Shown in pieces: positions 43,274 to 50,682 of a stretch of 64,000 nt of DNA. The stretch comes from Hellea sp. (GTDB taxonomy: Bacteria > Pseudomonadota > Alphaproteobacteria > Caulobacterales > Maricaulaceae), in NCBI GenBank assembly GCA_020629545.1, contig JAHDDC010000002.1, positions 1 through 64,000 of the forward strand. The letters are read 5' to 3'. Both the position numbers and the translations under genes were made by a program. The number at the start of each line of letters is the position of its first letter. Positions within the stretch are counted from its first letter, which is position 1. Under the pieces are notes generated by a model. The model saw nothing but the letters and a program-made list of their open reading frames with translations, searched no databases and was not told where the DNA came from.

Positions 43274-43468
43274 CTTTTACTCCGGATTTACGGGAAACTT
43301 TATAAGGCTCATATGCGACAAACACTTTAGAAAAACAAGTCTAGAGTGATGCGTCATATGCGAATTATTGCATATATGAGGGACGCTAATCTTGGTGATC
43401 TATTAACGTTATTTCCTAATTTGATTTAAGCCATTTCTTGTTAGTTTTTACGACATTGGAGTTGGAAT
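43274..43468. promoter_or_regulatory. Promoter region of etfBA with repeated CATATGCGA motif
   Basis: This 195-base divergent gap contains two copies of CATATGCGA, at about 43310 and 43355. The second copy faces GCATATATG at 43370-43378, forming a loose inverted repeat. These could be operator half-sites for the etf operon; no regulator is linked. The region is otherwise AT-rich with no gene. Confidence 0.3.
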
Positions 43469-44008
43469 ATGTGGAAACTCGCACGAAGAGTATATTTATC
43501 AGGGGGCCTCGTTTTTGGGGTTTCGTTTGCAGCGATGGGCCAATCAATGGTCTATCCCGACTTGACCCAAACATTGGAAACGGCTCAGAATCTGGCTGGT
43601 GAAAAACAATTTAGCCTGGCTTTGGCGACATTGGAAGCTTCAAATCCCGCTGACAAAGACGAATATGAATACAGGTTTCTAAGAGCCCGTATTTTGACAT
43701 GGTCAGGAAATTATGTGGCTGCAGGTCAGGCCTATGACAGTCTTTTAAAGGAATTCCCAAATAATTATGATGTTATGGTATCTTTTGGGTATTTGGAGTT
43801 TTTCAGGGGTAATTTGAGCTCGGCAGAATCTCAATTTAATAAAGTCATTGCAGCTAATCCAGGATATCTCGATGCCTATGAGGGATTGCGCAGGACTTAT
43901 GATCTGCGGAACTCTACGCGTTCAGTATCTTACACGCCGCTAGCCCAAGCGATATCCTGCAAGCCCGGCGAAGTCTTGACCCGCGACGGAGCGTGCACAG
44001 CTCCATAG
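43469..44008 (+). CDS. Exported TPR-repeat protein
   Basis: A 179-residue protein with a signal peptide (MWKLARRVYLSGGLVFGVSFAAMGQS). Residues ~30-145 form about three TPR-like helical hairpins: LAGEKQFSLALATLEASNP, WSGNYVAAGQAYDSLLKEFPNN and FFRGNLSSAESQFNKVIAANPGYLDAYEG. This resembles the TPR leader of YaiO-type outer-membrane proteins, but there is no beta-barrel here. It probably acts as a periplasmic scaffold. The two Cys near the end (SCKPGE, GACTAP) may form a disulfide. Confidence 0.65.
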   Translation: MWKLARRVYLSGGLVFGVSFAAMGQSMVYPDLTQTLETAQNLAGEKQFSLALATLEASNPADKDEYEYRFLRARILTWSGNYVAAGQAYDSLLKEFPNNYDVMVSFGYLEFFRGNLSSAESQFNKVIAANPGYLDAYEGLRRTYDLRNSTRSVSYTPLAQAISCKPGEVLTRDGACTAP

Positions 44009-44011
44009 ACG

Positions 44012-44587
44012 TCAGCGATTAGCGCCAGGTACCCAGTTTACATCTAAATTGCCTTGATCATTACACCAACGCGCCGCGACAAATAGGAAATCTGACAATC
44101 TGTTGAGATAGGTTAAGGCCGCCGGGTTTATCGCCTCATCTTCCATCATTTCAACGCACCGTCTCTCGGCACGTCTACAAACCGTTCTGGCTTGATGAAG
44201 ATAGGCGGCTGGCGCCGATCCGCCGGGTAAAACAAAACTTGTTAGGGGTGACAGATCCGTATTCAATAGATCCAATTCTGCCTCTAATCGCTTGGATTGT
44301 TCAGGAAGTATTCTGAGCGCGTATTCGCTGTCTTTTTCGTTGGGGCCAGGCAGGGGAGTCGCCAGATCAGCGCCCAAGTCAAACAAATCGTTTTGAATGC
44401 GCGAGAGCATTAAATCCAATTGTCTATTCTCCAAATGCAAGCGGACAAGACCGATAACTGCGTTGGTTTCATCGACTTCGCCGTAAGCGTGCACTCTGGA
44501 GCTGGCTTTGGACAGGCGTGATCCATCTACGAGGCCCGTCGACCCGTCATCGCCGGTTCGCGTGTAAATCTTGTTGAGTTTAACCAC
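44012..44587 (-). CDS. Cob(I)alamin adenosyltransferase, PduO/MMAB type
   Basis: A 191-residue ATP:cob(I)alamin adenosyltransferase. The N-terminal ATP-binding block is IYTRTGDDGSTGL, and the family region ELDLLNTDLSPLTSFVLPGGSAPAAYLHQARTVCRRAERR follows with the typical Arg pair. It converts reduced cobalamin to adenosylcobalamin. The 3' end lies 3 bases from the convergent TPR gene, and the start overlaps the HIG1 gene by 8 bases. Confidence 0.9.
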   Translation of the reverse strand: MVKLNKIYTRTGDDGSTGLVDGSRLSKASSRVHAYGEVDETNAVIGLVRLHLENRQLDLMLSRIQNDLFDLGADLATPLPGPNEKDSEYALRILPEQSKRLEAELDLLNTDLSPLTSFVLPGGSAPAAYLHQARTVCRRAERRCVEMMEDEAINPAALTYLNRLSDFLFVAARWCNDQGNLDVNWVPGANR

Positions 44588-44783
44588 TATTCTTTTTGAC
44601 CAGATAAATCAGGAAAAGTAGACCCACGGCTGAAACCTGTGCCCAAACCCGTCGCCACATCCATTTGTTAGAAGCCGCTCGGCTTTCCTGACTTTGTCTG
44701 GCCATTGCTGATCCGCCCATTACAAGGGTGACTACAACCATAATCATGGCAAGACCTAAAAGAACGTAAAGTATAGTTAGCAT
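44580..44783 (-). CDS. Small two-TM membrane protein with HIG1 domain
   Basis: A 67-residue protein with two TM helices (LTILYVLLGLAMIMVVVTLVMG and WAQVSAVGLLFLIYLV) joined by a short basic, Arg-rich loop (ARQSQESRAASNKWMWRRV). This matches the HIG1/twin-TM family, linked to respiratory complex IV stability in alphaproteobacteria and mitochondria. It is cotranscribed with the adenosyltransferase, an arrangement seen in other alphaproteobacteria. Confidence 0.8.
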   Translation of the reverse strand: MLTILYVLLGLAMIMVVVTLVMGGSAMARQSQESRAASNKWMWRRVWAQVSAVGLLFLIYLVKKNSG

Positions 44784-44839
44784 AGAAGCTCCAATGACAC
44801 CTTATAGCGAAAGAAACCCGCCTTAGAAATAAAAATTGG

Positions 44840-45658
44840 TCACGGGTTCATGGCCCGTCCCAGATAGGTATACAGTTCGGGTAGTAAAGACGGATCACCG
44901 ACTGCGACAACGCGACCACCATCGACACAAGATCCACCGTTCCAATTTGTGATTTTCCCGCCAGCGCCTTCGATAATTGGAATGAGAGCTCGAACGTCGC
45001 AGGGTTTAAGTCCGGATTCGATGATTATATCCATTCGGCCGCTGGCAACAAGGCCGTAACCCAAGGCGTCCAGTCCCAGTCTTGAAAAACGAGCCGTTGC
45101 CCGAATTATATTGTAAGCGGCCAGCTCTCCGGCGTTCAGCATAGATAAAGGTTCTGTGCAGCCCATTATCGCATCTGTGAGTTTGGAGCATTCGCGCGTT
45201 TCCAGATCAGTCTTTCCGCGCGGGTCCTCTCGCCAGGCATGTCCGGGTTCGCCCCAAAAGGCTGTGTCCATTGCCGGAAGATCAATTAACCCCAAAAGTG
45301 GCTTGTTTAGATAGCTGACCGCGATCAGAGTACTCCAAACGGGCACGCCCGCAACGAAACCCCTGGTCCCGTCAATTGGATCGACTGTCCACATCCAGTC
45401 AGATGTTCCGTTTATATCGTCAAGCTCTTCGCCGACGATACTATCGTCCGGAAACCGTTTTAGAATGAGCTCTCTGAGTACGACTTCCGCGTCTATATCG
45501 GCCTGAGTGACAGGATCATACGCCGTTTCGGCCTTGTTTTGAACTTTCATCCCGTCATGAAATAGGGGCAAGGTTATCTTGCGCGCGGCTGCCTGAAGAT
45601 CTTTCATGATCTCCATGCGGGCTAAAAGGTCGTTTGAATATTCTCGCATTTGGCGCAC
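44840..45658 (-). CDS. hisN: Inositol monophosphatase-family phosphatase, likely HisN
   Basis: A 272-residue FIG/IMPase-superfamily enzyme. The metal-binding motifs are VGEELDD, WTVDPIDGTRGF and, near the end, GLKPCDVRALIPIIEGAGG. The sequence pattern YDPVTQADIDAE fits histidinol-phosphatase HisN of alphaproteobacteria. Inositol monophosphatase activity is the alternative. It is transcribed alone, between the XRE gene and the HIG1 gene. Confidence 0.75.
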   Translation of the reverse strand: MRQMREYSNDLLARMEIMKDLQAAARKITLPLFHDGMKVQNKAETAYDPVTQADIDAEVVLRELILKRFPDDSIVGEELDDINGTSDWMWTVDPIDGTRGFVAGVPVWSTLIAVSYLNKPLLGLIDLPAMDTAFWGEPGHAWREDPRGKTDLETRECSKLTDAIMGCTEPLSMLNAGELAAYNIIRATARFSRLGLDALGYGLVASGRMDIIIESGLKPCDVRALIPIIEGAGGKITNWNGGSCVDGGRVVAVGDPSLLPELYTYLGRAMNP

Positions 45659-45698
45659 CCTTAACAGGCTGCGCCGTAAAAAGTAATAGATTTATAGC

Positions 45699-46103
45699 CT
45701 ATGGAACAACTAATCGCAGGCTAGGGTGATTGGGATCATTTTGTAGCGATTTCGCCAGATCCAGCAAATGTCTTCTCGGGCCTTCGTCCATTGAGTAATA
45801 TGCCCGAACCAGATCCATGGTTTCTTTCTTTGATAAAACATCCGGCGCGATAAATTCAGGTGCGTCCTGAATACTTTCTTTTTGCTCCGACAGGCCTTCG
45901 TAAAAATATTGGATGGGAACCGAAAGCGCCTCTGATAATTCAAATAAGCGAGCGGCGCTGATCCGGTTTGCACCGCATTCATATTTCTGAATTTGCTGAA
46001 AACGAATGCCAACCATCTCTCCCAGTGACTGTTGAGTGAGCCCCAACAACCGTCTTCGACGCCGCAGTCGTTTGCCCACGTGATAATCAATTTCTCCAGT
46101 CAT
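45699..46103 (-). CDS. XRE-family HTH transcriptional regulator
   Basis: A regulator of 134 residues from ATG 46103, which has AAAGGA at a proper distance; the frame is open from 46118. The HTH lies at ~10-65: VGKRLRRRRRLLGLTQQSLGEMVGIRFQQIQKYECGANRISAARLFELSEAL. The C-terminal part (ETMDLVRAYYSMDEGPRRHLLDLAKSL) is a common small dimerisation tail in alphaproteobacteria. Its operator may be the near-perfect palindrome at 46267-46287. Confidence 0.85.
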   Translation of the reverse strand: MTGEIDYHVGKRLRRRRRLLGLTQQSLGEMVGIRFQQIQKYECGANRISAARLFELSEALSVPIQYFYEGLSEQKESIQDAPEFIAPDVLSKKETMDLVRAYYSMDEGPRRHLLDLAKSLQNDPNHPSLRLVVP

Positions 46104-46245
46104 GGCTGATCCTTTCATATTCCCCGAGGGGCAATGTTCACGAAGGTAAGAGCAATTGTTGTGCCAATATTTCGACGGTGTTTCCCCCGCTAGATGAGGA
46201 AAAAAAGCAAACTTCGGTGCTAGATTGGGCGAAATTTGGTCAGAT

Positions 46246-46287
46246 TTTAAACCGTATTAACCCTGCCATGTGCCAATTTGGTACATG
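46246..46287. promoter_or_regulatory. CtrA-like site next to a near-perfect palindrome
   Basis: At 46246-46262 the sequence TTTA-N7-TTAACC differs from the CtrA consensus TTAA-N7-TTAAC by one base in the first half. Directly after it, 46267-46287 is an inverted repeat with arms CATGTGCCA and TGGTACATG around a 3-base centre (one mismatch). The site lies ~145 bases before the XRE start and ~60 bases before the candidate sRNA. Either gene could be its target. Confidence 0.4.
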
Positions 46288-46345
46288 TCCCGCCAGATCG
46301 TTGAAAATTCGGCTTTGATTTCGCCTGCGCCTTGAAAATTCAAAA

Positions 46346-46430
46346 TGAGGCCCCACATGGGAGATAACCTGATAGAGTTTCAGGTTTCCTCCCCTTCAAC
46401 TCGGGCCGTTTAATACGGCCCATTTCTTTT
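46346..46430 (+). ncRNA. Candidate trans-acting small RNA with anti-Shine-Dalgarno loop
   Basis: Plus-strand sequence with the layout of a bacterial sRNA. A first hairpin (AACCTGA-TAGAGTT-TCAGGTT, 46366-46386) is followed by an unpaired stretch with CCTCCCC (46388-46394), which could pair with ribosome-binding sites. Then comes a terminator hairpin GGGCCGT-TTAAT-ACGGCCC (46403-46421) with tail ATTTCTTTT. Alphaproteobacterial sRNAs with CCUCC loops are known, but I do not identify a named family. The 5' end is a guess and no promoter is certain. Confidence 0.45.
46403..46430 (+). terminator. Intrinsic terminator, plus strand
   Basis: A 7-bp GC-rich stem GGGCCGT/ACGGCCC with a 5-base loop and a following ATTTCTTTT tract. 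The tail orientation fits a plus-strand transcript, and no plus-strand protein gene precedes it, which supports the small RNA. It also lies 8 bases beyond the end of the minus-strand amidohydrolase gene. Confidence 0.7.
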
Positions 46431-46437
46431 GGAGGTT

Positions 46438-47319
46438 CTATTCCGCAGCGATGGGGACAGAATGTGTCAATGGGAACATAGCCCAGCAGATTGACTGTAG
46501 ATCTGATGCGAGTTTGGCGTAGGCTTTTTTTCGTTTATAGTTGATGGGATTGAGATAGATATCGCGATTAATTTCAATTTGAACAACTTCCATGTTGTCG
46601 GCTGGTCGTCCGTAGTGCTGCGTTACGAAACCACCCGCATAGGGATAATTGCGAGCAACACTATAACCCGCGCGAGAGAATAAGTTTTCGAGCTTAGAGA
46701 TTGTTCCTGGGTGACATGATGCACCGTGGCGATCACCCAGGACAATATCCGGGCGTCTTTGCCCTAACTGATTAAACCCTGGCATTGAATGGCAATCGAG
46801 TAATAAGGCATGTCCAAATTCTCTTAAGGCATTGGTTATTAATTCCGTTAACGCGTGATGATAAGGATGATAAATAGCGTCTAGTCGCGCCAGCGCCTGT
46901 CTAGGCTTTAGAGGGCGCTTGTAAATTGGAACTTTGTCAGCGATGATGGTTGGAATGACACCAAGCCCGATTTCAGCCCGGGCCGTGCTGGGGGCGGCGC
47001 CGGGTTTTTGCCAGCTGACAGGTATTTCATCCGGAGCACGGTTCACATCAACATAGCACCGCGGAAAATTGGCATTGAGTAGCGGAATGTCCAATTGCTT
47101 GGCAAATCCCAGTAACTCATCAATATAGGCATCTTCATTTTGGCGTAAAACATTTAGACTCTGAGAGGATCTATTTACGAATGCTTCGGGGTATACGCGA
47201 CCTGAATGCGGTGATGCCAAAACCAGCGGCGCCGCTAAACGATCAGGCTGAAAAAGCGAAATGGGCGGTGCGAATGCAGCGATACATTCAGCTTCGATAT
47301 GACGTCTGCGGCCTATCAA
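46438..47319 (-). CDS. N-formylglutamate amidohydrolase-family protein
   Basis: A 293-residue zinc hydrolase of the FGase family. Conserved blocks are LVLASPHSGRVYPEAF, NANFPRCYVDVNRAPDEI, HALLLDCHSMPG, DIVLGDRHGASC and GGFVTQHYGRPADNMEVVQIEINRDIYLN. The family hydrolyses N-formylglutamate in histidine breakdown, but no hut genes are near, so the substrate may differ. Divergent to cpdR, a pairing found in other alphaproteobacteria. Confidence 0.8.
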   Translation of the reverse strand: MIGRRRHIEAECIAAFAPPISLFQPDRLAAPLVLASPHSGRVYPEAFVNRSSQSLNVLRQNEDAYIDELLGFAKQLDIPLLNANFPRCYVDVNRAPDEIPVSWQKPGAAPSTARAEIGLGVIPTIIADKVPIYKRPLKPRQALARLDAIYHPYHHALTELITNALREFGHALLLDCHSMPGFNQLGQRRPDIVLGDRHGASCHPGTISKLENLFSRAGYSVARNYPYAGGFVTQHYGRPADNMEVVQIEINRDIYLNPINYKRKKAYAKLASDLQSICWAMFPLTHSVPIAAE

Positions 47320-47517
47320 TTTAGCCCCGCCGGGTCCTAAAGTTTAACCGATTGTTCAGATTCCGCTCAGACTTATTTAAACTATATGCTTTAGGCATAC
47401 CGACATTGGCATAATTTGCGTGTGTGATATCGTCATCGAAGACCATACCAAATCTATAGTCCAGAAAAGAATAAAGAGTCTATAGCGGCGTAACCGCAAG
47501 AAATGGAGCGGGGTGAA

Positions 47518-47877
47518 ATGGCAACAATCTTATATGCAGAAGATGATGATTCAATGCGCAAGTTTTTCGAGAAAGCTCTCGAGAAAGCAGGTCATCATGT
47601 GATCGCCTGTTCCGATGGTGACCGGGCACTTCGAGCTTTGAAATTTGCGGATGGAGCGTTTGATCTTCTCCTGACGGATATAATGATGCCGGGCGTAGAC
47701 GGTATTGAATTGGCAAAACAAGCAGAAGTCATCGCGCCGGGCATAAAAATAATGTTTATCACAGGATTCGCCGCGGTCGCTATGAATGACCCCAATGCGG
47801 CTGATAGTACTGTGTTATCCAAGCCTGTGCATTTAAGGCAACTAGTCGACGAAGTTGATAAACTGATCGCCGCGTAA
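47518..47877 (+). CDS. cpdR: CpdR, single-domain response regulator
   Basis: A stand-alone receiver of 119 residues from ATG 47518, with GGGGTGAA upstream (the frame opens at 47503). It has YAEDDDSM (acidic pocket), LLLTDIMMPGVDG (phosphoacceptor Asp), IMFITGFAAVAM and VLSKPVHLRQL, matching CpdR closely. In Caulobacter, unphosphorylated CpdR recruits ClpXP to degrade CtrA and other substrates, and CckA-ChpT phosphorylation switches it off. With divL it places two CtrA-pathway genes in the window. Confidence 0.9.
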   Translation: MATILYAEDDDSMRKFFEKALEKAGHHVIACSDGDRALRALKFADGAFDLLLTDIMMPGVDGIELAKQAEVIAPGIKIMFITGFAAVAMNDPNAADSTVLSKPVHLRQLVDEVDKLIAA

Positions 47878-47979
47878 GGATATAGTTATATGGTCTCAGA
47901 TAGGGCCATATTTCAAACCGGATAATTGCAATATTTGGATTGTTTTCAGATAGAGATCAGGCGCAAGTCGCGAAATCTT

Positions 47980-48867
47980 TTATTCGTAATCAAATACAGC
48001 CAATGCATTTATTAGTAAGTGAATCAATCCATGTTTAGGGGCATTGGCTGGCCATTCTGCGAAGACGTGGAGTCGGTCCAACTGCCAGTTTGGAAGCACA
48101 TATTCCAATAGATTATGTTTCACGCCCTCGGCGGCGAGAAATCTCGGAATACTGGTTACTCCAAGGCCATTAGTCGCCATACGATACAGGGCCAGCACGT
48201 CATTTGCAAAGACCCTGGCTTTGGGTTTGATTTTAATAGGATCCTCGTCGTTTTGAGAAAAGCGGATACCTTTAGTGTGAACCGGAGATAAAGCCAGCCA
48301 ATCCCAGTCTTGCAGTTCAGACGGATGGATGATCGGAACTCGGGTTTTTAGATAATTTGGAGAAGCCACAAGCACTCGTTCTACTGTAAACAACTTTCTC
48401 GTATTGGGCGACTTCTTTGTTTTGAGCCAGAAACGAATGGCGACGTCAAAGCCGTGGTCTATCAACTCCTTTTTGGAGTCCGAAAAATCCAGTGTCAGTC
48501 GGACACGGGGGTATTGCTCCATGAATCGGGCAATAGAATCTGTCAATTTAGATTGGGATAGAGCAGACGGCAGAGTGACCCGCAATTCTCCACTTGGATC
48601 TCGAGATGTGCCCGAAATATCAAGAAGCTCGTCTTCTACCGCTTCCAACATAGCGCGTGTCGCTGCCAATAGGCGCTCCCCATCCGTAGTCAAAGTAAGT
48701 TTTCGCGTGGAGCGGTAAATCAGCGTGACGCCTAAATGTTCCTCCAGTTGGGAAATGTGATGGCTAACCACTGAGGGTGAGAGTTTAAGCTCATTGGCAG
48801 CGCCACGAAAGGAACCGTGATCGATCGTTTTTGCAAAAATAGCCATTTGTCGGAGACGGTCGATCAT
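47980..48867 (-). CDS. LysR-family transcriptional regulator
   Basis: A 295-residue LysR regulator. The N-terminal HTH is MAIFAKTIDHGSFRGAANELKLSPSVVSHHISQLEEHLGVTLIYRSTRKLTLTTDG. The C-terminal effector domain is of the type seen near short-chain oxidoreductases, but none is here. It is divergent from the lipoprotein gene at 48985, which is its likely target. Confidence 0.9.
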   Translation of the reverse strand: MIDRLRQMAIFAKTIDHGSFRGAANELKLSPSVVSHHISQLEEHLGVTLIYRSTRKLTLTTDGERLLAATRAMLEAVEDELLDISGTSRDPSGELRVTLPSALSQSKLTDSIARFMEQYPRVRLTLDFSDSKKELIDHGFDVAIRFWLKTKKSPNTRKLFTVERVLVASPNYLKTRVPIIHPSELQDWDWLALSPVHTKGIRFSQNDEDPIKIKPKARVFANDVLALYRMATNGLGVTSIPRFLAAEGVKHNLLEYVLPNWQLDRLHVFAEWPANAPKHGLIHLLINALAVFDYE

Positions 48868-48984
48868 TATGTAAAAAAACCAAACAGTTAAAATTATTTA
48901 TCCTGACTTATCATAGAATAGGTCTTTGTCCATATTGGTCTAAGAGGCCTCGTCTGTATCGGGGCAATAATATGGGAGAAACTT

Positions 48985-49923
48985 ATGTCCTCGATTATAA
49001 AATCAGTTCTGGCGGGATCCGCCGCTATGGCATTACTTGCCTGCACACCCTCTTCAGGGAAAATTGCGTCAGGAAATCCGGCTGACAAAGAAACCGTTCA
49101 GAAGTTTTACGACTTTTTGAGCAATCCGGGATCTGAAAGCCACGCACAGGCATTTAACGCGGCCACAACGGCGCGATGGGAAAGCGTTGGGAATTATTCT
49201 GGTAAGAATAAAAACAAGCAAGCCTTCACGGGTCAGGTTGGCGGATTTGGTAAACTCATGCCTGATCTGAAATGGGCCGTTCAGGATATGCATCAGGATG
49301 GAAATACAATTACCGTCCGCTCGAGGGCAACCGGCACGCCAAACGGCCCGTTATTCGGTGTGAATGGTGAAGGCCGAAGCTTTGATATTCTGACCATTGA
49401 TATCCACGAGCTCGAAGGTGGAAAGATTGCTCGATCTTATCATGTGGAAGACTGGGCTGGTGCGTTGCAGCAATTGACCACTCCAACAGCCCAGAAAGCT
49501 AAAATGGCCGCTGCTGAGGGACAGAAGACGTTAGCCGTCGCTCAGAAGTTTCTTATGGCTGCGGGCAGCGGAGACGGCGCTACGCTCATGGAGCTTATGG
49601 CAGATGATTTCGTCTGGCATAATGAAGGAGACCCCTCCGTGCCGTGGATCGGGAACTGGACCGGCAAGAAAGAAGTTATGGGGACCTTCATGCCGAAATT
49701 TGGCGCTGGACTAAAAGTTACCAGCTGGTCCACCGATTACAGTTTTGCCTCCGGTGACCAGGCCGTTTTTGTTGGAAGCATGAGCGCCATTGCCAACAAT
49801 ACCGGTGTGGATACGGGCGAATTCAGCTGGGTGGTCCGTGTGCATGTAGAAAACGGTAAAGTCAAAAGCTGGAATTGGTTCGAAGACAGTTTCGCCGTTT
49901 CTCAAGCCTATCACGGCCAATAA
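48985..49923 (+). CDS. Lipoprotein with two SnoaL/NTF2-like domains
   Basis: A 312-residue exported protein with a lipoprotein signal (MALLACTPSSG, lipobox LLAC). Residues ~30-155 resemble a SnoaL-like ester-cyclase fold (VQKFYDFLSNPG, MPDLKWAVQDMHQDGNTITVRSRATGTPNG). Residues ~175-310 form a second NTF2-like fold (FLMAAGSGDGATLMELMADDFVWHNEGDPSVPWIGNWTGKKEVM). Both may bind small molecules. A possible target of the divergent LysR regulator. Confidence 0.75.
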   Translation: MSSIIKSVLAGSAAMALLACTPSSGKIASGNPADKETVQKFYDFLSNPGSESHAQAFNAATTARWESVGNYSGKNKNKQAFTGQVGGFGKLMPDLKWAVQDMHQDGNTITVRSRATGTPNGPLFGVNGEGRSFDILTIDIHELEGGKIARSYHVEDWAGALQQLTTPTAQKAKMAAAEGQKTLAVAQKFLMAAGSGDGATLMELMADDFVWHNEGDPSVPWIGNWTGKKEVMGTFMPKFGAGLKVTSWSTDYSFASGDQAVFVGSMSAIANNTGVDTGEFSWVVRVHVENGKVKSWNWFEDSFAVSQAYHGQ

Positions 49924-49952
49924 TTCATTGCCAATTCTCTCTCCCGTACTAG

Positions 49953-49978
49953 GCCCGCCCAAAAAGATTTTGGCGGGT
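49953..49978 (+). terminator. Terminator after the SnoaL-like lipoprotein gene
   Basis: The hairpin has arms GCCCGCCCAAAA and TTTTGGCGGGT with one bulged C, about 30 bases beyond the stop at 49923. The A-rich 5' arm and T-rich 3' arm make it look bidirectional; the T tract lies inside the stem rather than after it. Confidence 0.55.
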
Positions 49979-50103
49979 CTGGTATGCCTGATGTTCTCAG
50001 GAATATTCGGGGCATCGGATTGCCTGGTTTCTAGTCAAGAATATTTGGAATATAAACTAAGAGCAGGTCGATGATTTTCCGATTAATTCAGTAGAAGAAA
50101 GGA

Positions 50104-50178
50104 TGGTGGGCGATACTGGGATTGAACCAGTGACCCCTACAATGTCAATGTAGTGCTCTCCCGCTGAGCTAATCGCCC
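50104..50178 (-). tRNA. tRNA-Val (GAC anticodon)
   Basis: Read on the minus strand the 75 bases fold as a complete cloverleaf: acceptor GGGCGAT/ATCGCCC, D arm GCTC...GAGC, anticodon arm CTACA-TTGACAT-TGTAG with anticodon GAC, and T arm ACTGG-TTCAATC-CCAGT. The 3' CCA is encoded (50104-50106), and the discriminator is A. It decodes GUC and GUU. Confidence 0.95.
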
Positions 50179-50267
50179 TAAAGACCATCCGTTTGCGGAA
50201 GACGGGGATATATCCGTCAGGGTGTGAGTAATCAAGCCTGAAAATCAGATTTTTGAAGACCCAATAT

Positions 50268-50435
50268 TTAGTGCATAAATTTCATGATCGCTTCAAATGT
50301 TGGGACTATGCAATATATCGCGATACAATGCGCGCTTTTTAATCCGCCCATTGAAACAAGGGCGACGATAATCGCATACTCGACGGTCGTCGCGCCTGAT
50401 TCATCCGATTTTAGCCTGGTGAGTAACTTTCTCAC
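50268..50435 (-). CDS. Flp-type pilin, very small and isolated
   Basis: A 55-residue ORF starting at GTG 50435. It contains DESGATTVEYAIIVALVSMGG, the type IVb Flp pilin cleavage and N-terminal helix motif (G-A-T-x-x-E-Y). The C-terminus is short and has two Cys (SAHCIAIYCIVP), unlike ordinary Flp. No tad/cpa assembly genes are present, so export and assembly would depend on genes elsewhere. The GTG overlaps the TGA of the preceding small membrane gene (GTGA), so the two are translated together. Confidence 0.7.
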   Translation of the reverse strand: MRKLLTRLKSDESGATTVEYAIIVALVSMGGLKSAHCIAIYCIVPTFEAIMKFMH

Positions 50436-50593
50436 GACGGTTTCTTGCCCATGATAAAGCGTGAAAACATGAGTGTAGACAGTACGGAGATTGCAAAAGT
50501 CATGGCATAAAATGACAATTCGTGCCGATCAAAGATCAGTATAAGTGCACACCATAAAATAAAGCCCCACGCTGGTAATCGATGTTTTTTCAT
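50432..50593 (-). CDS. Small membrane protein upstream of the Flp-type pilin
   Basis: A 53-residue ORF starting at ATG 50593. It has two hydrophobic stretches (WGFILWCALILIFD and FYAMTFAISVLSTLMFSRFIMG) with basic ends (MKKHRLP, GKKPS), so a hairpin of two TM helices. I do not recognise a family. Its stop overlaps the Flp-type pilin start. It may be a helper or partner of that pilin, based on coupling only. Confidence 0.55.
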   Translation of the reverse strand: MKKHRLPAWGFILWCALILIFDRHELSFYAMTFAISVLSTLMFSRFIMGKKPS

Positions 50594-50682
50594 TATTTTT
50601 CTTCAAGGTAATTTGCTTGTAGATACAACAATAGGCTTAATTTCTCGTTCCAAACCACGGTAAATACTTCGTAAATATGGCG

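Noticed and set aside
47333-47350. CtrA site upstream of cpdR
   Set aside because: A TTTAACC half is present but no second half occurs at the correct 7-base spacing.
49953-50178. tRNA-Val as an integration site for a mobile island
   Set aside because: No integrase gene, no direct repeat of the tRNA 3' end and no mobile genes are seen on either side within the window.
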